Shown: positions 46,646 through 58,886, counted from the first letter of the stretch. The stretch is DNA of 64,000 nucleotides from Symbiodinium kawagutii (GCA_009767595.1 VSDK01013795.1:17022-81021), one strand, 5' to 3'. The notes: a model not told the origin generated them from the sequence alone. Numbers and translations: made by a program.

Positions 46646-49440
46646 ATGTCCCACGCCGCCTATCAGCTGTCATCGTTTCAAGATCCCTCGCCCCCGACAT
46701 TCGCGATGGATGAGACTTTGCGGCAGAAGCTGCTGACGGTGCTGAAGAAACGTTGCGAACGGATCCAGCAATGCGATGCGCAGCCCCGAGCTGAACTAGT
46801 TCGCTTCGTGTGCCGCACCACGCAGGAAATCCACAAGACGATCCAACCCATGATGGATGAGAAGCGCCAACGCAACTGGGAAGAAGCAAAGGGGATGCTC
46901 AAGGAACTGCGCTGCGGCATGGTTCAGAGGGTGGCTGTTTCAAGTGTTGATTTACATCGCATTATTTTTAATCATGTGTTTGACCATTGTCAATTGTACT
47001 TTGGAGGAAGCTAAGGAGCCATTATAGCCCTCTGAAGGGGAAGCTAAGGAGCTACCAGGATAGTCAGTTTCTCACCGGACCTCGTCTCGTGCAGGAGCTA
47101 CCAGGAGTGCCCTAATCAAATGGTAGATTATTGGTAGTTACTTGTTTTGGATGTACCCCCCATCCATGACTCCTCATGGTCCCTTGTTTGACATTGGCCC
47201 GGCTCGCCAATTTCATGCAGGAGCTGGTGGATTTCAGGTACTTTCATAGTGCAGGGCTCTCCAAGCAGGGGGTCAAGCTGGTCTTTGAGCCGCAGATTGC
47301 TGAAATTTTGGGCAACTACCAAAAGTTCATCCAAACTGGCCAGGTGCATACAAGACATGTGCAGCCCAAGCACTTGGGGGAAACTTGGGGCTGATTTAAG
47401 TTCTTTTTTGTGTTGGTTTGTGTGTGTGTGTGTGTTTTCGACATTCCGTGCGGACGCTTTTCAATTTTAAAGGTGAAGTCCAAACCATTGCTTGCCTTGT
47501 CTTCTGTGCGCATGGCAACTGCACATCACATCTTAAACTTACCGCATTGAAAATGGGTGCTCTACAGGAAACACTGGAGATTCTTTGCTTGGACAAACCT
47601 GTGTACTTCACCTGCAGCTTTGGAGATCGTGACCAACTTCCCACCGTTGCCGGAGTGAAATCTGCCACACAACTCCTCAACACCAGTGGAAAGGACATTC
47701 AAATCCACGAGCATCTGGCTGCAATGATGTGGCCATGGTTCAAACATGGTGGGCTTCAAGAATTAACAGCCTCCTCACTCCTCCCAATGCCTGAAGAATA
47801 ATGCCAAGTCATTGTTACATCATGTTACATCCAGTTTTGCGGAGCATTTGCGCGATGGTGTTCCACACCCGGTAATTTGTTTCACCCCCATCATGGAACA
47901 CAAATTATCACACTGCCCTAAAAGCTTCGTATGGTGACGCAGGGTGGCCGCCAAACCAGGTATGTTGCATTGAAATATGACCATGAGACAGCCAAGAGCA
48001 CTCAAAAGTTCTGGGAGAAGGTCAAGTGGAATGAGAAGGCTCCTCCACCTTGCTCCTGCGGTTTGTGCAGCATTTGTGCCTCCATGCAAGCGGGTTGTTG
48101 CAACAGACTGGATCGAGAGACTTCTGGAGTCATGATCATTGCAAAGACTGCAACCGGATTTTCAGAGGTTCGAAAGCAGTTTCAAAGTTCCCAGATGTAT
48201 CACGGACATGGTTTCAGCATGTTTTAGCTAGAGTTTTTGTTTGCCATATGGCAAATGGTTCCCTTTATTTCTTTCCTTTGTCAGGTCGGAAGGTTGTTGG
48301 CAAATAATCGCTTGAAACGTATATTCACAACAATTATGAAAGCTTGGAGCCCAGGCACAGTGTGGAAAATGGAGGCGCTGAGAAGTACTACTTTGCCCTG
48401 GTGGAGGGCTTGGTGGAAGTCCCAACCCAACAGGTGTGGAAATCCCCTGATTGGATGCACGGCAGAGTTGCTGCCGGCAACCAGGGGGAACCCTCCGTGG
48501 TGGGCCGGATTGAAGTCGCCATGGAGTGGGACCCGCGTCAATCAAAGAGCCTCGCTTGGAACGATGGAACAGGTGCCAGCGACATTCTGAAAGTTGACAA
48601 CGAGATATAGCGAGCATGTTGAATGACTGTCAATGGTTGTTTGCATTGTTTGTTTTAAACAATCCCAATCCATATGCCCACGTGCATGCAAGCAAATTGT
48701 GTGTTGGTGGGGTCAGCCTTGCGCATTCCAACCAGGCGGCCAAAATGATGGGGGAGGATGGCCGGATTGGCAAAAGCGGCAGCATGCGGTTGCTGGGTAA
48801 GCCTTGGATCCACTTCGTTTCTTTTTTCCATGCCCTAGGAGTGGAATATGCTCACAGCCCAAACAAGTATGTTTCTAATGTATTTTGTATTTGAGGGACA
48901 CCTAGGTTACCTTGTATTCTCCTGTGGCATTCTACAGCCGATCGGCCAACGGTGACAAGCAAGACTTCACCCTCTTGCGGGTGCAGATCATCACGGGCTG
49001 CAGGCACCAGATCCGATTCCACTGTGCTGAGATTGGTCACCCCATCGTGGGAGACACCAAGTACAAGGCAACCTTTGCAAATCGCATGTGGTCTCAACGG
49101 GTGTTCCTCCACTCCTACCAGACCATTTTCAGAGATCCCGGCACTTTTGATTGGTGGAGCGTCGTNNNNNNNNNNNNNNNNNNNNNNNNNNNNNNNNNNN
49201 NNNNNNNNNNNNNNNNNNNNNNNNNNNNNNNNNNNNNNNNNNNNNNNNGTCGTGGCCCCGTTGCCCCAGGATCTGGGGCTGCTACTATCTGACTTGAAGT
49301 TGACGAAATCCTTGGGTCAGTTCCCCACCTTCCTGTCCAGGTCTCACCATCCCAAGCTATCGATGTTCCAGAAGTACCATGAATCACAGCTATTGAACAG
49401 ACATGCTGTGAGCCCACCGAGTCCAAGACCCGTCGCTTGA
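46646..49440 (+). CDS. RluA-family pseudouridine synthase, nine exons
   Basis: Exons 46646-46930, 47221-47343, 47568-47748, 47943-47959, 47997-48186, 48375-48592, 48736-48796, 48839-48866 and 48938-49440. If the N-gap at 49166-49248 is a false gap (5-base overlap), the total is 1518 nt, 505 aa. The catalytic domain shows LEILCLDKPVYF (motif I), NRLDRETSGVMIIAKTATGF with the catalytic Asp (about D241) in motif II, EKYYFALVEG, and TGCRHQIRFHCAEIGHPIVG then DTKY (motif III). These enzymes isomerise uridine in rRNA, tRNA or mRNA. The usual His of HRLD is Asn, and a Cys-rich run precedes it. The N-terminal 136 residues are helical and unrecognised. The 17-base exon and the start are the weakest parts; ATG 46706 is an alternative start. 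Confidence 0.8.
47005..47125 (+). repeat. Dispersed repeat, family 3 (copy 2)
   Basis: GAGCTACCAGGATAGTCAG and CTCGTCTCGTGCAGGAGCTA match the copy at 59775-59955. It lies inside an intron of the pseudouridine synthase gene. Confidence 0.6.
49166..49248. other. Assembly gap (83 N), probably spurious
   Basis: The five bases before and after the gap are both GTCGT. Overlapping them restores an open frame (WWSVVAPLPQDL) across the junction; the N length as given would shift the frame. Confidence 0.8.
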
Positions 49441-51170
49441 TTTGCAGAGTTGAAGCGTTAGGATTTTTTTCATGTCAGTCTGCTTGATCAACGATTCAAG
49501 CATGCGCTTATCCAATGTGAACAGGCATCCAGTACTTGATCCAAGATGATTGCATCAGGGTCCTCCACGTTCTGGTTCGTTCACCAAATCCTTGTGGTTG
49601 CCCGGATTTGACATGGTTTGACTGATTGCATTCAGACCCATTGTGGATGGAGAAACGGCTGATCGTCAGATGTGGCTCATCCCGGACTCATCCCCAAGCT
49701 TGAACCAACCAACAGGACTATATACATTGTCCGCTACTTCTGTGATCTCTTGGTCATCCCCATGTTTCAGCTCTGACTCTGTCACCTCCGGAGGGGTTTT
49801 GTTGGATTGAGGGCTTGAGTGCTAAGAGGCAGATCCCTCGAATGTTCCAGCAGGCCTTGGGGACTCATAGATGAACAACGGTTGACACGACCAATCTGTC
49901 ACCCTAAGCCTCCGTTTGGCATCACTTGCTCCCCACATGTACAAACTGTAGAGATTTCCTACGAAAGCAAGCTTCTGGGGAGTGATATGAAATCATATGA
50001 AGTGGCGAGGGTTAACATTTTGGTGGTGCTTTCCAGCAGTGCCGGATTTTGGCCCTCAACAGCAGGGCCTGGCAAGAAATCGTTTGCTAGGTTGGCCAAA
50101 CCATATTCAAACCAAATTCAACTTTCAACATCTCGTTCACTAACTCACATTAAATGACCAACCCAAAAAGTTGAGCTGGTAACATCTTTTCATTTTTCAG
50201 TACCCAAGTGGTGCTTTGACTTTGGAGATTTCGTTTCCCATCCAAGGAGTGGCATGGCGCTGAGTGGAATCAAGGGTGGCAGAAACGTGAACGAGTGAAG
50301 AGGCAGCGAGTTTGGTGATTTTTGACGCGAGCAGCAGATTGGTTGAACAAAGATCCAGGACCTTGACGACTAGACTCCGGTCATGTCCTGCCTTTTTCTT
50401 CCATGGATGCAGTAGATAACAAATGGCTATCACGCATTGAGCACTGCAGAAACCATGCAATTTCATACATGTTGCTATCCTTACGGGCTAATGAAGACTA
50501 CAATTATACCACTTCCAGACAATTTCATCTACTCGCTCGGCCGTTGTTGCTGCGTGCAACTTTTTTCCCAGCCTCGTTCATGTTTGGATGCAGCCAGATT
50601 GCATCCCGGAATCGACAAGCGTGCTTGTCGCACCTGGCTCGAAACTAGATCGCCAGCAGAGGTGCCAAACAGCTGATAGAGTCGCCAGGGGCGCATCAAA
50701 ATTTGTAGTTGCGGGTTGTTCTGTAATATAGTTTTGCATCAGCCTCCAGTTCTTTTGACTCTCTAACTCACTTCTTATGTTTAGACCATTGGGGAGAAAC
50801 AGCGTAATGTTTTGCTGGATGGCTGCTCAGCTCGCTGGGGTTAGCAGATCGGTAATCAGTATCCAAGGGGAATCCAGGTCCAAAATGCGAAGCTGTGAAC
50901 GTGGGAAATTTCTGGACCAAAACTTTGTGTATTTTCTTTGTGTTTGGTGTATTACTTCGATGGGATCCAGAATGGTATCGTATAAACTCGTCTTTGTTGT
51001 TCAAATCTGTTTGTAAAAAAAGAGGGCACGTGTCTTTAAGCCGAACATCTTTCGTATTGAGCCAACAACTCATATATTTTGGAGTTTGCAGAACTGCTGA
51101 TGTTGGACCAGGGTTTGCCATCGGCAAGGCGGTTGATCGTGGTTGATCTATCCTGTTTCTTGTTGCCTAT
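49441..51170. other. Gene-free stretch
   Basis: No frame with clear codon bias on either strand. Confidence 0.35.
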
Positions 51171-51176
51171 AGATCC

Positions 51177-51320
51177 CCTATGAGGTCCAGGTGGTCCCAC
51201 AAAGGTGGACCCATGACCCAGGTCATGGCACCTCCAGTGCTTCAACGGACGTTCCAACCACAGAGGTGGCCGCCCCCGGTGGAAGACCGTCAGTTGGTCA
51301 ACCACTTGAGGAGTGTTACA
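51177..51320 (+). CDS. Candidate exon, unknown
   Basis: After tatag the frame reads IPYEVQVVPQRWTHDPGHGT then SASTDVPTTEVAAPGGRPSV with good bias. It is followed within 10 bases by a family 2 repeat. Confidence 0.35.
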
Positions 51321-51327
51321 CAACAGT

Positions 51328-51426
51328 CTGGTTGGTGGTTTCAAGCATTTCTTGATTTTCCCTAGTGTTAAATAACAAATGGTTGGTTGACTAATAGTTT
51401 TCAAGGGGCTTGAAACCACCAACCAG
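51328..51426. repeat. Inverted-repeat element, family 2 (copy 6, best preserved)
   Basis: CTGGTTGGTGGTTTCAAG at the left is the near-exact inverse of CTTGAAACCACCAACCAG at the right; the interior has CAAATGGTTGGTTGACTAAT. Internally it begins GT and ends AG. Confidence 0.8.
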
Positions 51427-52115
51427 CAGTGTTGGCTCATGTTGGTTCATAGCTATCAGGGGTTTGAGATGGTTACCCGTGGTTTGAGACGGAGAATATC
51501 TTTATTATGTCAGAGTCCATTCATGTCCGTTGCCTCGTGCTGATGTCCCATCTGGTAGCGTGGAAGACAACGCCATGAAGACACAGTTGGTTTATAATTT
51601 TTGTATCGGTAAATTGTATGATCTACACCTGGTTTAAAACTGTGACCCCATGATTGGAATTTCGCACAAACCAGATGCACACAGCCAAAAGGGTTTGCAA
51701 TTGTTGATCACAGAAACTAAATGAAGATCCCATGGTGTGGTTGGATTGGATGGATTGGATGGATTGTTATATTCTATAGCCTATAGCTATTGGATTTCCA
51801 AATCCGTCTCACCACACACATTGGCATCCGCAGTAATTTCCATGCGATTCCTGTAATGCCACGCGCGCAAGTTACGATGGGGTGGTTACTTTTGGAATTG
51901 CATTGCGCCCTGCTGATTATACGACATACATTTTTTTGACTATATAGAGCAAACCACAATTGCGCTGTTAATTTCAGATATTTTCGTTGTAGCTTGGGAT
52001 CATCCTTGGTTGCTTCATTGCTACCATTTCCTTGCTGATGCATGGCCCTGTACTGTTTTGCATCCTAAGTCTAAGCCATCAACTATGGCTGGGCTTAGCT
52101 AAAGCTCCGTGCCAG

Positions 52116-52190
52116 GAGGACGACGAGCAACTCGCAAGGCGATTGCAGGAGGAGGGTGAGGCACGAAAGCAGCAGCACCGGTTGCGGCAG
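52116..52190 (+). CDS. Short exon with a DEQLARRLQEE motif
   Basis: After acceptor gtgccag the frame reads EDDEQLARRLQEEGEARKQQ then HRLRQ. The motif D-E-x-L-A-R-x-L-Q-E-E is common in ubiquitin-system and zinc-finger proteins as an acidic helix. Parent gene unknown. Confidence 0.45.
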
Positions 52191-52437
52191 TGTTTGTTCA
52201 ATTCCATGGGTTTGTTCCACTACATTTCACCAAGGACTTGCATGACATGAATTTGTGGATCCTGAAAGCAAAGCCGTGAAATTGGCAAAGTATTTAAAAT
52301 CATCAAGTAACCGTTTTGTCATGTTTTGTCAGCTTGTTTTTTGGATGCATGTGCTCGAATGCCTTCGGACATGGCGAAGCTGTTCGGCTCCTGTGGGTTG
52401 TTGGGCCGTGAGAAGTGCAACAACTTTGGCGGTAGCA

Positions 52438-55400
52438 ATGCCGTGCGCTATGTTGGCAGTGCTTCTGGGTTTCATGGTGGCGGATGCCAGCCATCCCATG
52501 GCCCCAACGTGTCATGGATTTGGCGGCGCCACCTGTGCCACGGCGGTTCCAGGCGCATCTGGAAAAAGACGCGGGAGCGGCTTCAGCGGCACCACCTTGG
52601 CAGTGAAAGTGGACGTTTCTGGTTGCTTTGTCAAGGCATGCTGGCTCCAAGAAATCAGGCAGGATTTGGAGCTTCAAGATGTTTGTACCATGTCAGTTGG
52701 TTAAAAAAACGCGATGCTATACTTTTTCAACCACTGAGCTATATCTAAATTATTATACTATGGTTTGAGCAGGGGAGATGGCCGAATCATGCTTCAGGGT
52801 GGGAATCGACGAGAGCAATTCCGTGGACAGTGCCTCCAAGGTCGGCGTGTACCTTTCGGATGGTACGTTGGCTGCGACGTCACAAGTGCTTCGTGTGCCA
52901 AGTTCCTTGCAGGATCATGCATGGCTGTCCTTCCCATTGCTGGGATATGACAGGGAATCCCGGCACACTTTGGCAACCATTTGATTTGTTTGTGCGTTTT
53001 TCCCTTCAAGGATCTGAGCGTTCACCCTCCGGTCAGATCATTCGCAGTGCCCCATCCATCGGTGGCATAAATTTCAGTAGTGCTTTGACCGGTCCATCCT
53101 GGTTCCATTTCTCAGGAGTTGCGCACTTTGTCAGAGCAGGACCACGTGTGGCTGGTGTTTAATCCCCAGGAAACGGTGAAGTTGACCTATGAGAATGCCG
53201 CTTCGGCCGACGAGGCCACGCGCACGGTGTCTGAGGACTTTGCGGAAGCCTTCGCTACCACCAGGCAATGGGCGCTTGAGCCAGGCAGGGACCACGAAAA
53301 GATGGGAGGTTTGGACAACTTTCAGGAGAGGATGCATATACATAGAGGTCAACCAATCACCATTGCATGGAATTTGAGTTGGCGGAGATGCCAACAATAA
53401 CGATGATATTAGATCACAATACCCTGAGACAGCGAGCCCGCTTGTCGTTAACTCCACTGAAAGCTGCACACTTCCATGGCTACAAGGAGTCTCTTCTTTG
53501 TTTAGGTGGGTGTGATCTCAGCTGCCATCGGAATCCCAGTGGCAATCCATCCGTTCTCCCCTCAGGTCGAAGGCAGTGGGGGGCACATTTCCGCAACCTG
53601 CGGGTGCAGTTCCTTGGAGTGGCTACTTTGATCACTGGGAGGTCTGGTCATTTTGATATATGGTTGTTTCTCAAAACAGGGGACCCCCAAAATGGTTGGT
53701 TTAGCACTATTAAATAAGTATAGATGGATGATTTAGGGGTTCCCTCATTTTGAGAAACCCTAATATATGATACGGTCTCAACATAGGGATGCCCAAAAAA
53801 TGGCTGGTACATGGTTTGGATTGGATGATTTGGGGGGGTAACCCTATTTTGAGAAACATCCACATGTATAGATTATATATGGTTTCTTCCCGCCATTTTG
53901 TTTGTTTGGTTGTGCGCATGTGAACTTTCTTTTATGTGTTCGCTGGTAGGTTTGGTCGCCGTTCACCGCATGACTTGTTTGCTAGATGTGCTATCACTTG
54001 TGCACATGTTTTTTTTTTGAATAGCATCACTGCAGCATCAAGTTGTTTTTCATTGTTCCAGTTTTTGTTGGATAATCGCATTGGGAAGGTTTGTTGTATT
54101 GATTGTTGCTCATTTTAGCTCAGTGTTATGTGCTATCCCTATTGTTGCTCATGTGTTTGTACCCCCATTATGTGTCATTACCCCTCGTTTTTAAGTCCGG
54201 ACAATGTCTCATATCACTATATAGCGTATATAGTGTTTTCAGAATCTTAAGTTTTTGTTGTGATGTTTAGGTAGGTAGCTGTTAAGTTATCCCTTTCAGC
54301 TGCCATCAGTCGTAGTCGTCCTATAGTTTGTCGTTATGTCATGTTATGTGTGGGTGTTTGGTGCCTTAACTATGTCGTTTTTCCTGTGAGATCTGTGAGA
54401 ACTGTTGGGTTGCTTATTGGATGAAATAGTGGATATAGTGGACACATCAGATTTTTGTTCTGCCTCCACGTGGTCGTGGCGTGTTTTGGTCGGTGCGGAA
54501 CTATTGTCTCAACTTTTGGTCACTGAGGAGCATTCATTTCCGGTTGCTTCCTTTATTTCTGGAAGTTGTTGGCATGTGTTTTAGCAATTGTTGTTCCTCA
54601 TGTTTTTCTATGTTTTTTTTTCGTCCGATTTTTTTTGTTTGCTCAGACACGGCAAGCTGCAAAAACACTCCATCTCCCAGCAATTTGTGTAATTGCTTTC
54701 CTTCGATAGTGGTATTTTGTTTTGATTACTGGATTTCATTCCCTCGCTATTATAATCGAGTTTGATGCCCTCAGTTGTTGCCACATTCATTGCATTCATA
54801 TCCTTGTTGCGTTGCGTTATTACGTGCTGGTCACTTCGATATCCCACTTGCTAGCGTTGATTGTTTCATTACAAGCAGCGGTGGGTCACTGCCAATGCCC
54901 CATGAATAGTCAGTTGATAGTTGCCAGCCACTGGGTACCTAGTGGCTGATAATTCCATATGTACCTAGTCCATCCTAATTTTTGCTTTAAATTCAACGCA
55001 AGTTGTTTCGTACTGAGGAACTGCGCCCAAGTTTTAGGAACAATGACCCATACTCGCTTGAGTGATGGTCTACCCAGAAGTTGGGTCTTACCAGCAGTGC
55101 TTCCTGTTTTTGATCAGAAGAAGAGGTGCTAGCTGCATTGTTCTTTGCCCAAGCCATAGGCTTTTTTGATTTTGAATATTTATGGTGGAAGAGCCTGATG
55201 TTTACTTGCACAGTACACACTTTAATTGGTTCAGCAATTGTCACAGATTTGGGTGTGCCTTAGCTACAGCCCTTTATATTCCCAAGCTTGGGAGGATGGC
55301 AGTCCATTCAGAGAATTTGTGGATTTGCGTCAGCATATTTGCATGAGTCGTTTGTTAAGCCCAGTTGGTCATGTTTCAGAAATTCTCAAAGTGGGGAGTG

Positions 55401-58400
55401 GTTTAGAGTTTGCTGGAAGAGGATCTATATTCATCAATGGTTTCAAAAAGAATTAAGAAGCATTAATCAACCATTAATCACCATTGATCAATTATAGTAT
55501 AGAATTACCAATGGTTTCATTTTTCAGACGTACTTCATTTTTCCCCTGCCAATCCACAGCCACAGAACTGCGGCTTTGTTCTTTCAGGCTTGATCTGGGG
55601 GACGTATCCATTCTGCCCGGAACTGGGCTACCATTGATCCTGGAAGCACCGCATGGAGGTCGCATCACCGAGGGATGGCCACTACGACTCAGTGGGGTCT
55701 TTAGTTCGGATCAGAACACTGATCTCTTCACCGAGGAGAAAGGGCAACGAGGCTTTGCATCATCCATTTCTTGGTTGCTCACATTCGCAGTACATGCGTG
55801 CCTGTTCCATTCTTGGCTATTATGATGACCATCACCATATTTGTTGGCATCGTCATCACCATTGGCATCATCATTTTCATCAGGGGCAGCAGTAACACAA
55901 CACTATGCTTGACACATTTATAGTAAACACCATCGTCGTCGTCGTTGTTGTAGCCAACATCATCAGATATGCATTTGCTTCCCTAATCCACAACATCGTG
56001 GCTGTTTTCCTGATCGGTGGTAGCATTCACAACACCGCTATTCACACTCAAAACCAAAATTGTCATTGTCATCGTCAGTGCCTTCACTACTCTCAGCAGC
56101 ACAAATATCACCATTGGAAGTGCGTTTTTCATCACTGTCGTCAGTAAATTTGTTTTCGGTTTCATAATGGTAATGATTCACGATTGATGTAATTATCATT
56201 ACCGAGATTGCTATCAATAGTTGCAGAGTAGTATATACTCGTGAAAAACTCATGGAAAATCAGGGAATATGTGTTTTGCCCAATGTCACCATCACAGTCA
56301 TAATCATGTGTTGTCTCTTCTCCACCATGGCCCTCACCATTGTCATCCGACCATCATGACCATTGCTATTTTTCAATGCATGGTTGTGGTTTCAGCATCA
56401 ATATCGTTGACATTATCATTGTCATTTTCTGCCAGTATGTACAGTAACAGTTCTTCAGTCTTCATACAAACATTGTCATGATCATTGTCATCATGTCATC
56501 AATGTGTTTATAATTTTCATGGCCATTATCATGATCGTCTTTAGCGGCAGCGGCACTACATCACGGTTGTCATGCGTTTTCTTACCAAACAAATCCATAT
56601 TAATTGTGTAGCTGTTTTTTTGCTGGTTGACCATGCTTTGCCAGGTCAATGTACCATCACGGTTTCATCTTATATATTGCTTCTTAACCATAGCCAAAAC
56701 AAATACTAAATTGTTTAACTTTTGTGCTACGTCCTCGTCATTTCATCGTCACTGTTGTCTCTGAATATTGCTTCCTGTTTCGTTGCGCACACACATACTT
56801 CCTGCCGTTCCTCAACGTTTGGCACCAACCCCTTTGCCTGCTATCAAAAGTACATACGACTGCCGTGCTGATTTTCCGTGCACATTCACTGACCCCCAGA
56901 ATGCGCGCAATGATCTAGCTCAGGCATACAGTAGATTGATTAATTGAGGCAAGTCAATGATGACGTGGCATTCATATCGCGACTGATCTGTGATTACTTC
57001 AGGTACTTGGTATATTTATGATCTAAGGCTAAGGTTACTTGTTATGAATCAACTGCTGGTGTTGGAAACTGCTCCCCTGCGCAGGAGTTGAGGAGCGACC
57101 TGTTGGCTCGTTGCGGTCGCAGTCCCAGCGCTGTAATTCTGCGTGTGCACCGGCAGGGCATCGATGGCAACCGAGCCACGGGCAACGGAAGCCACACACG
57201 CGATGGGTCAGCCACCTGCAGCTCCCAAAGCAACGGTCAGTGTTGCTGTCACTTGGCTGGCGCCAACGACATGGAAGTGGCCATGGATCTCAATGACATC
57301 TACCATCACTTGCTTGAAGAACAAGTGTCTCAACAAAGCGGAGCTTTGTTGGTTGCAATCCATGCCACAGGCATGGTTTCTGAGATGCGCTTGATGATGT
57401 ACTGGAATTGGGTCATTTTTTGGCATTTGTCACATCAGATTTTATCACATGTTTGGGTTGTGGACTTAGTTACTTAATGTAAGTGTAAGCAACCATTCTA
57501 ATTGATATTGATTGATTATGATTTCAATGTTTGCAATTCTCTATTGTCTTTGTGTTTGTGTGTGTGCTCCAGGACGATTCAATAACAACTATATTGTGTC
57601 CGATGGAGTTTTCGCAGTGGATGTTGTGCTTGTTTTGTTCTGCCGGGTAATAATAAACACACGTTTTACCAAGACGCTGTGCCAAACCTCACACCATAGT
57701 ACTTTCAAGTCAAAACACGCATGAAATGAATCGACATGAGGGATGCCAACTTTTACACCATGAACATCCACCGTGCTGCAGGCAGGCATCGAGTCGAGGT
57801 GGGACTTCGCTTGTCAGCTTCCGACCTCAATGAAGCAGCTCAGCTGGAGCCAGCGTCATTGGCAGAGCACGATGCGGACAGCTCCTTGAGGGCCTTGGGC
57901 AGTGCTACGGAACTGGTCTGGGGACCGAGCAGCCTGGGCGCCTTGATCAAGGCCAGGCGTCCTTCCATGGAGGTCATCCCTTCCCCAGACTTGAGATGTC
58001 CCGATGCCAACATTTGTCCGGCATCGTCCTATGGCAGTTATTTCATGGGTGGCCACAATCTCAAGATCCACGTGACGGAAAGCCAGCCAGGGGTTCAACT
58101 GGAATTGCCCCAGGTGATGAGAGGCTTTGGTTCTTCGCCTCCTATGGTGGAACCAGCTGCGGTGAGACAAGTTGGAGCTGCCTTAGCGGCGTTTCTCAAC
58201 GCGCACTACTCTGAGACCTGTGAGGCGGATGTGAATTATGGACTGGCTTGTGTCCATGGGGATGCAGTTGATGGAACATGCGTGTGCCATGCAGGCTATG
58301 TGGGCGTGAGTTGCACGGACTGTGCAGAGGGATATTTGTTGGTTGATGGCCAATGCATGCGCCTCGTGGTTTTGAGTCCGCCAGAGAGCGTCACACAGAA

Positions 58401-58886
58401 GTACGGCTCTGCTTTTGCCACTACCAGCTCTGGAAAGAAGTATTTGTACACTCGCGGCTGGCACTGAACTAGTCGTTTCTTGCAGTTTTCCTTTCGGTTT
58501 ACCCTGAAGGGGGGTCAAATGCTTGCTAATGATGGTTAATCATGGTTACTAAAGGTTCATAGTGTGCTTACTAGCGAAGGTATTGCTATACAATCACTAT
58601 AAGCAGCTGTTGATTCCCACCCACCATGACTTCAGGTAGATTCCTTACCCAGCTGTTGGACTGTGGTGCTGGGTGCCGTCCCCTGAACATCAGCTTGCGA
58701 CTTCGGTGCGACAGCGATCAGTGTCACAATGACCTGGACAGTCAGCCGTACACAGTTGGAGTGGCCCTCTACGATGCCATGGGTCAAAAGCTTTGCGATG
58801 GAATGGCAGCGAGGACTCCTCAAGCGTTGACTGATTGGTGGTTGCAGATTCCACTGCAGTCCTGCCCTTTGTTGCAACTTGGCTGA
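52438..58886 (+). CDS. Predicted secreted N-formylglutamate-amidohydrolase-like protein with EGF-like module
   Basis: Exons 52438-52635, 52778-52912, 53116-53308, 53566-53641, 55588-55735, 57085-57370, 57782-58456 and 58636-58886 total 1962 nt, 653 aa. Intron starts are GC, GA, GT, GT, GA, GC and GC. The start MPCAMLAVLLGFMVADAS looks like a signal peptide. Residues about 205-460 fit the N-formylglutamate am(ido)hydrolase fold: ILPGTGLPLILEAPHGGR, SDQNTDLF, VILRVHRQGIDGNR, LLVAIHATGRHRVEVGLRLS, LVWGPSSLGALI, YFMGGHNLKIHV, GVQLELPQVMR. The family cleaves formyl or acyl amides. Then comes a Cys-rich EGF-like stretch (about 492-537, GTCVCHAGYVGVSCTDC). The last exon has more Cys and a VGVALYD segment echoing VGVYLSD in exon 2. 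The first two exons are the least certain, since another frame is open there. Confidence 0.65.
53665..53758. repeat. Inverted-repeat element, family 1 (copy 5)
   Basis: TGTTTCTCAAAACAGGGGAC at the left, CCCTCATTTTGAGAAACC at the right, CCCCCAAAATGGTTGGTTTA inside. It starts 24 bases after a predicted splice donor. Confidence 0.75.
53774..53857. repeat. Inverted-repeat element, family 1 (copy 6), in tandem with copy 5
   Basis: GGTCTCAACATAGGGATGCC at the left, AACCCTATTTTGAGAAAC at the right, GGATGATTTGGGGGGG inside. Confidence 0.7.
53860..55580. other. Long intron, T-rich, no features
   Basis: Part of the intron between exons 4 and 5 of the amidohydrolase-like gene. T-rich; open frames here are low in codon bias. 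Confidence 0.4.
55820..56520. repeat. Cryptic CAT/ATC/GTC triplet-rich intron segment
   Basis: Degenerate CATCACCAT, GTCATCGTC and ATCATTGTC triplets dominate. This lies in the 1.35 kb intron between exons 5 and 6 of the amidohydrolase-like gene. Confidence 0.5.

Noticed and set aside
52880..53160. Repeat pair DHAWLSF / DHVWLVF as duplicated domains
   Set aside because: With the GA donor at 52913 the first copy falls in the intron, so the likeness is probably chance.
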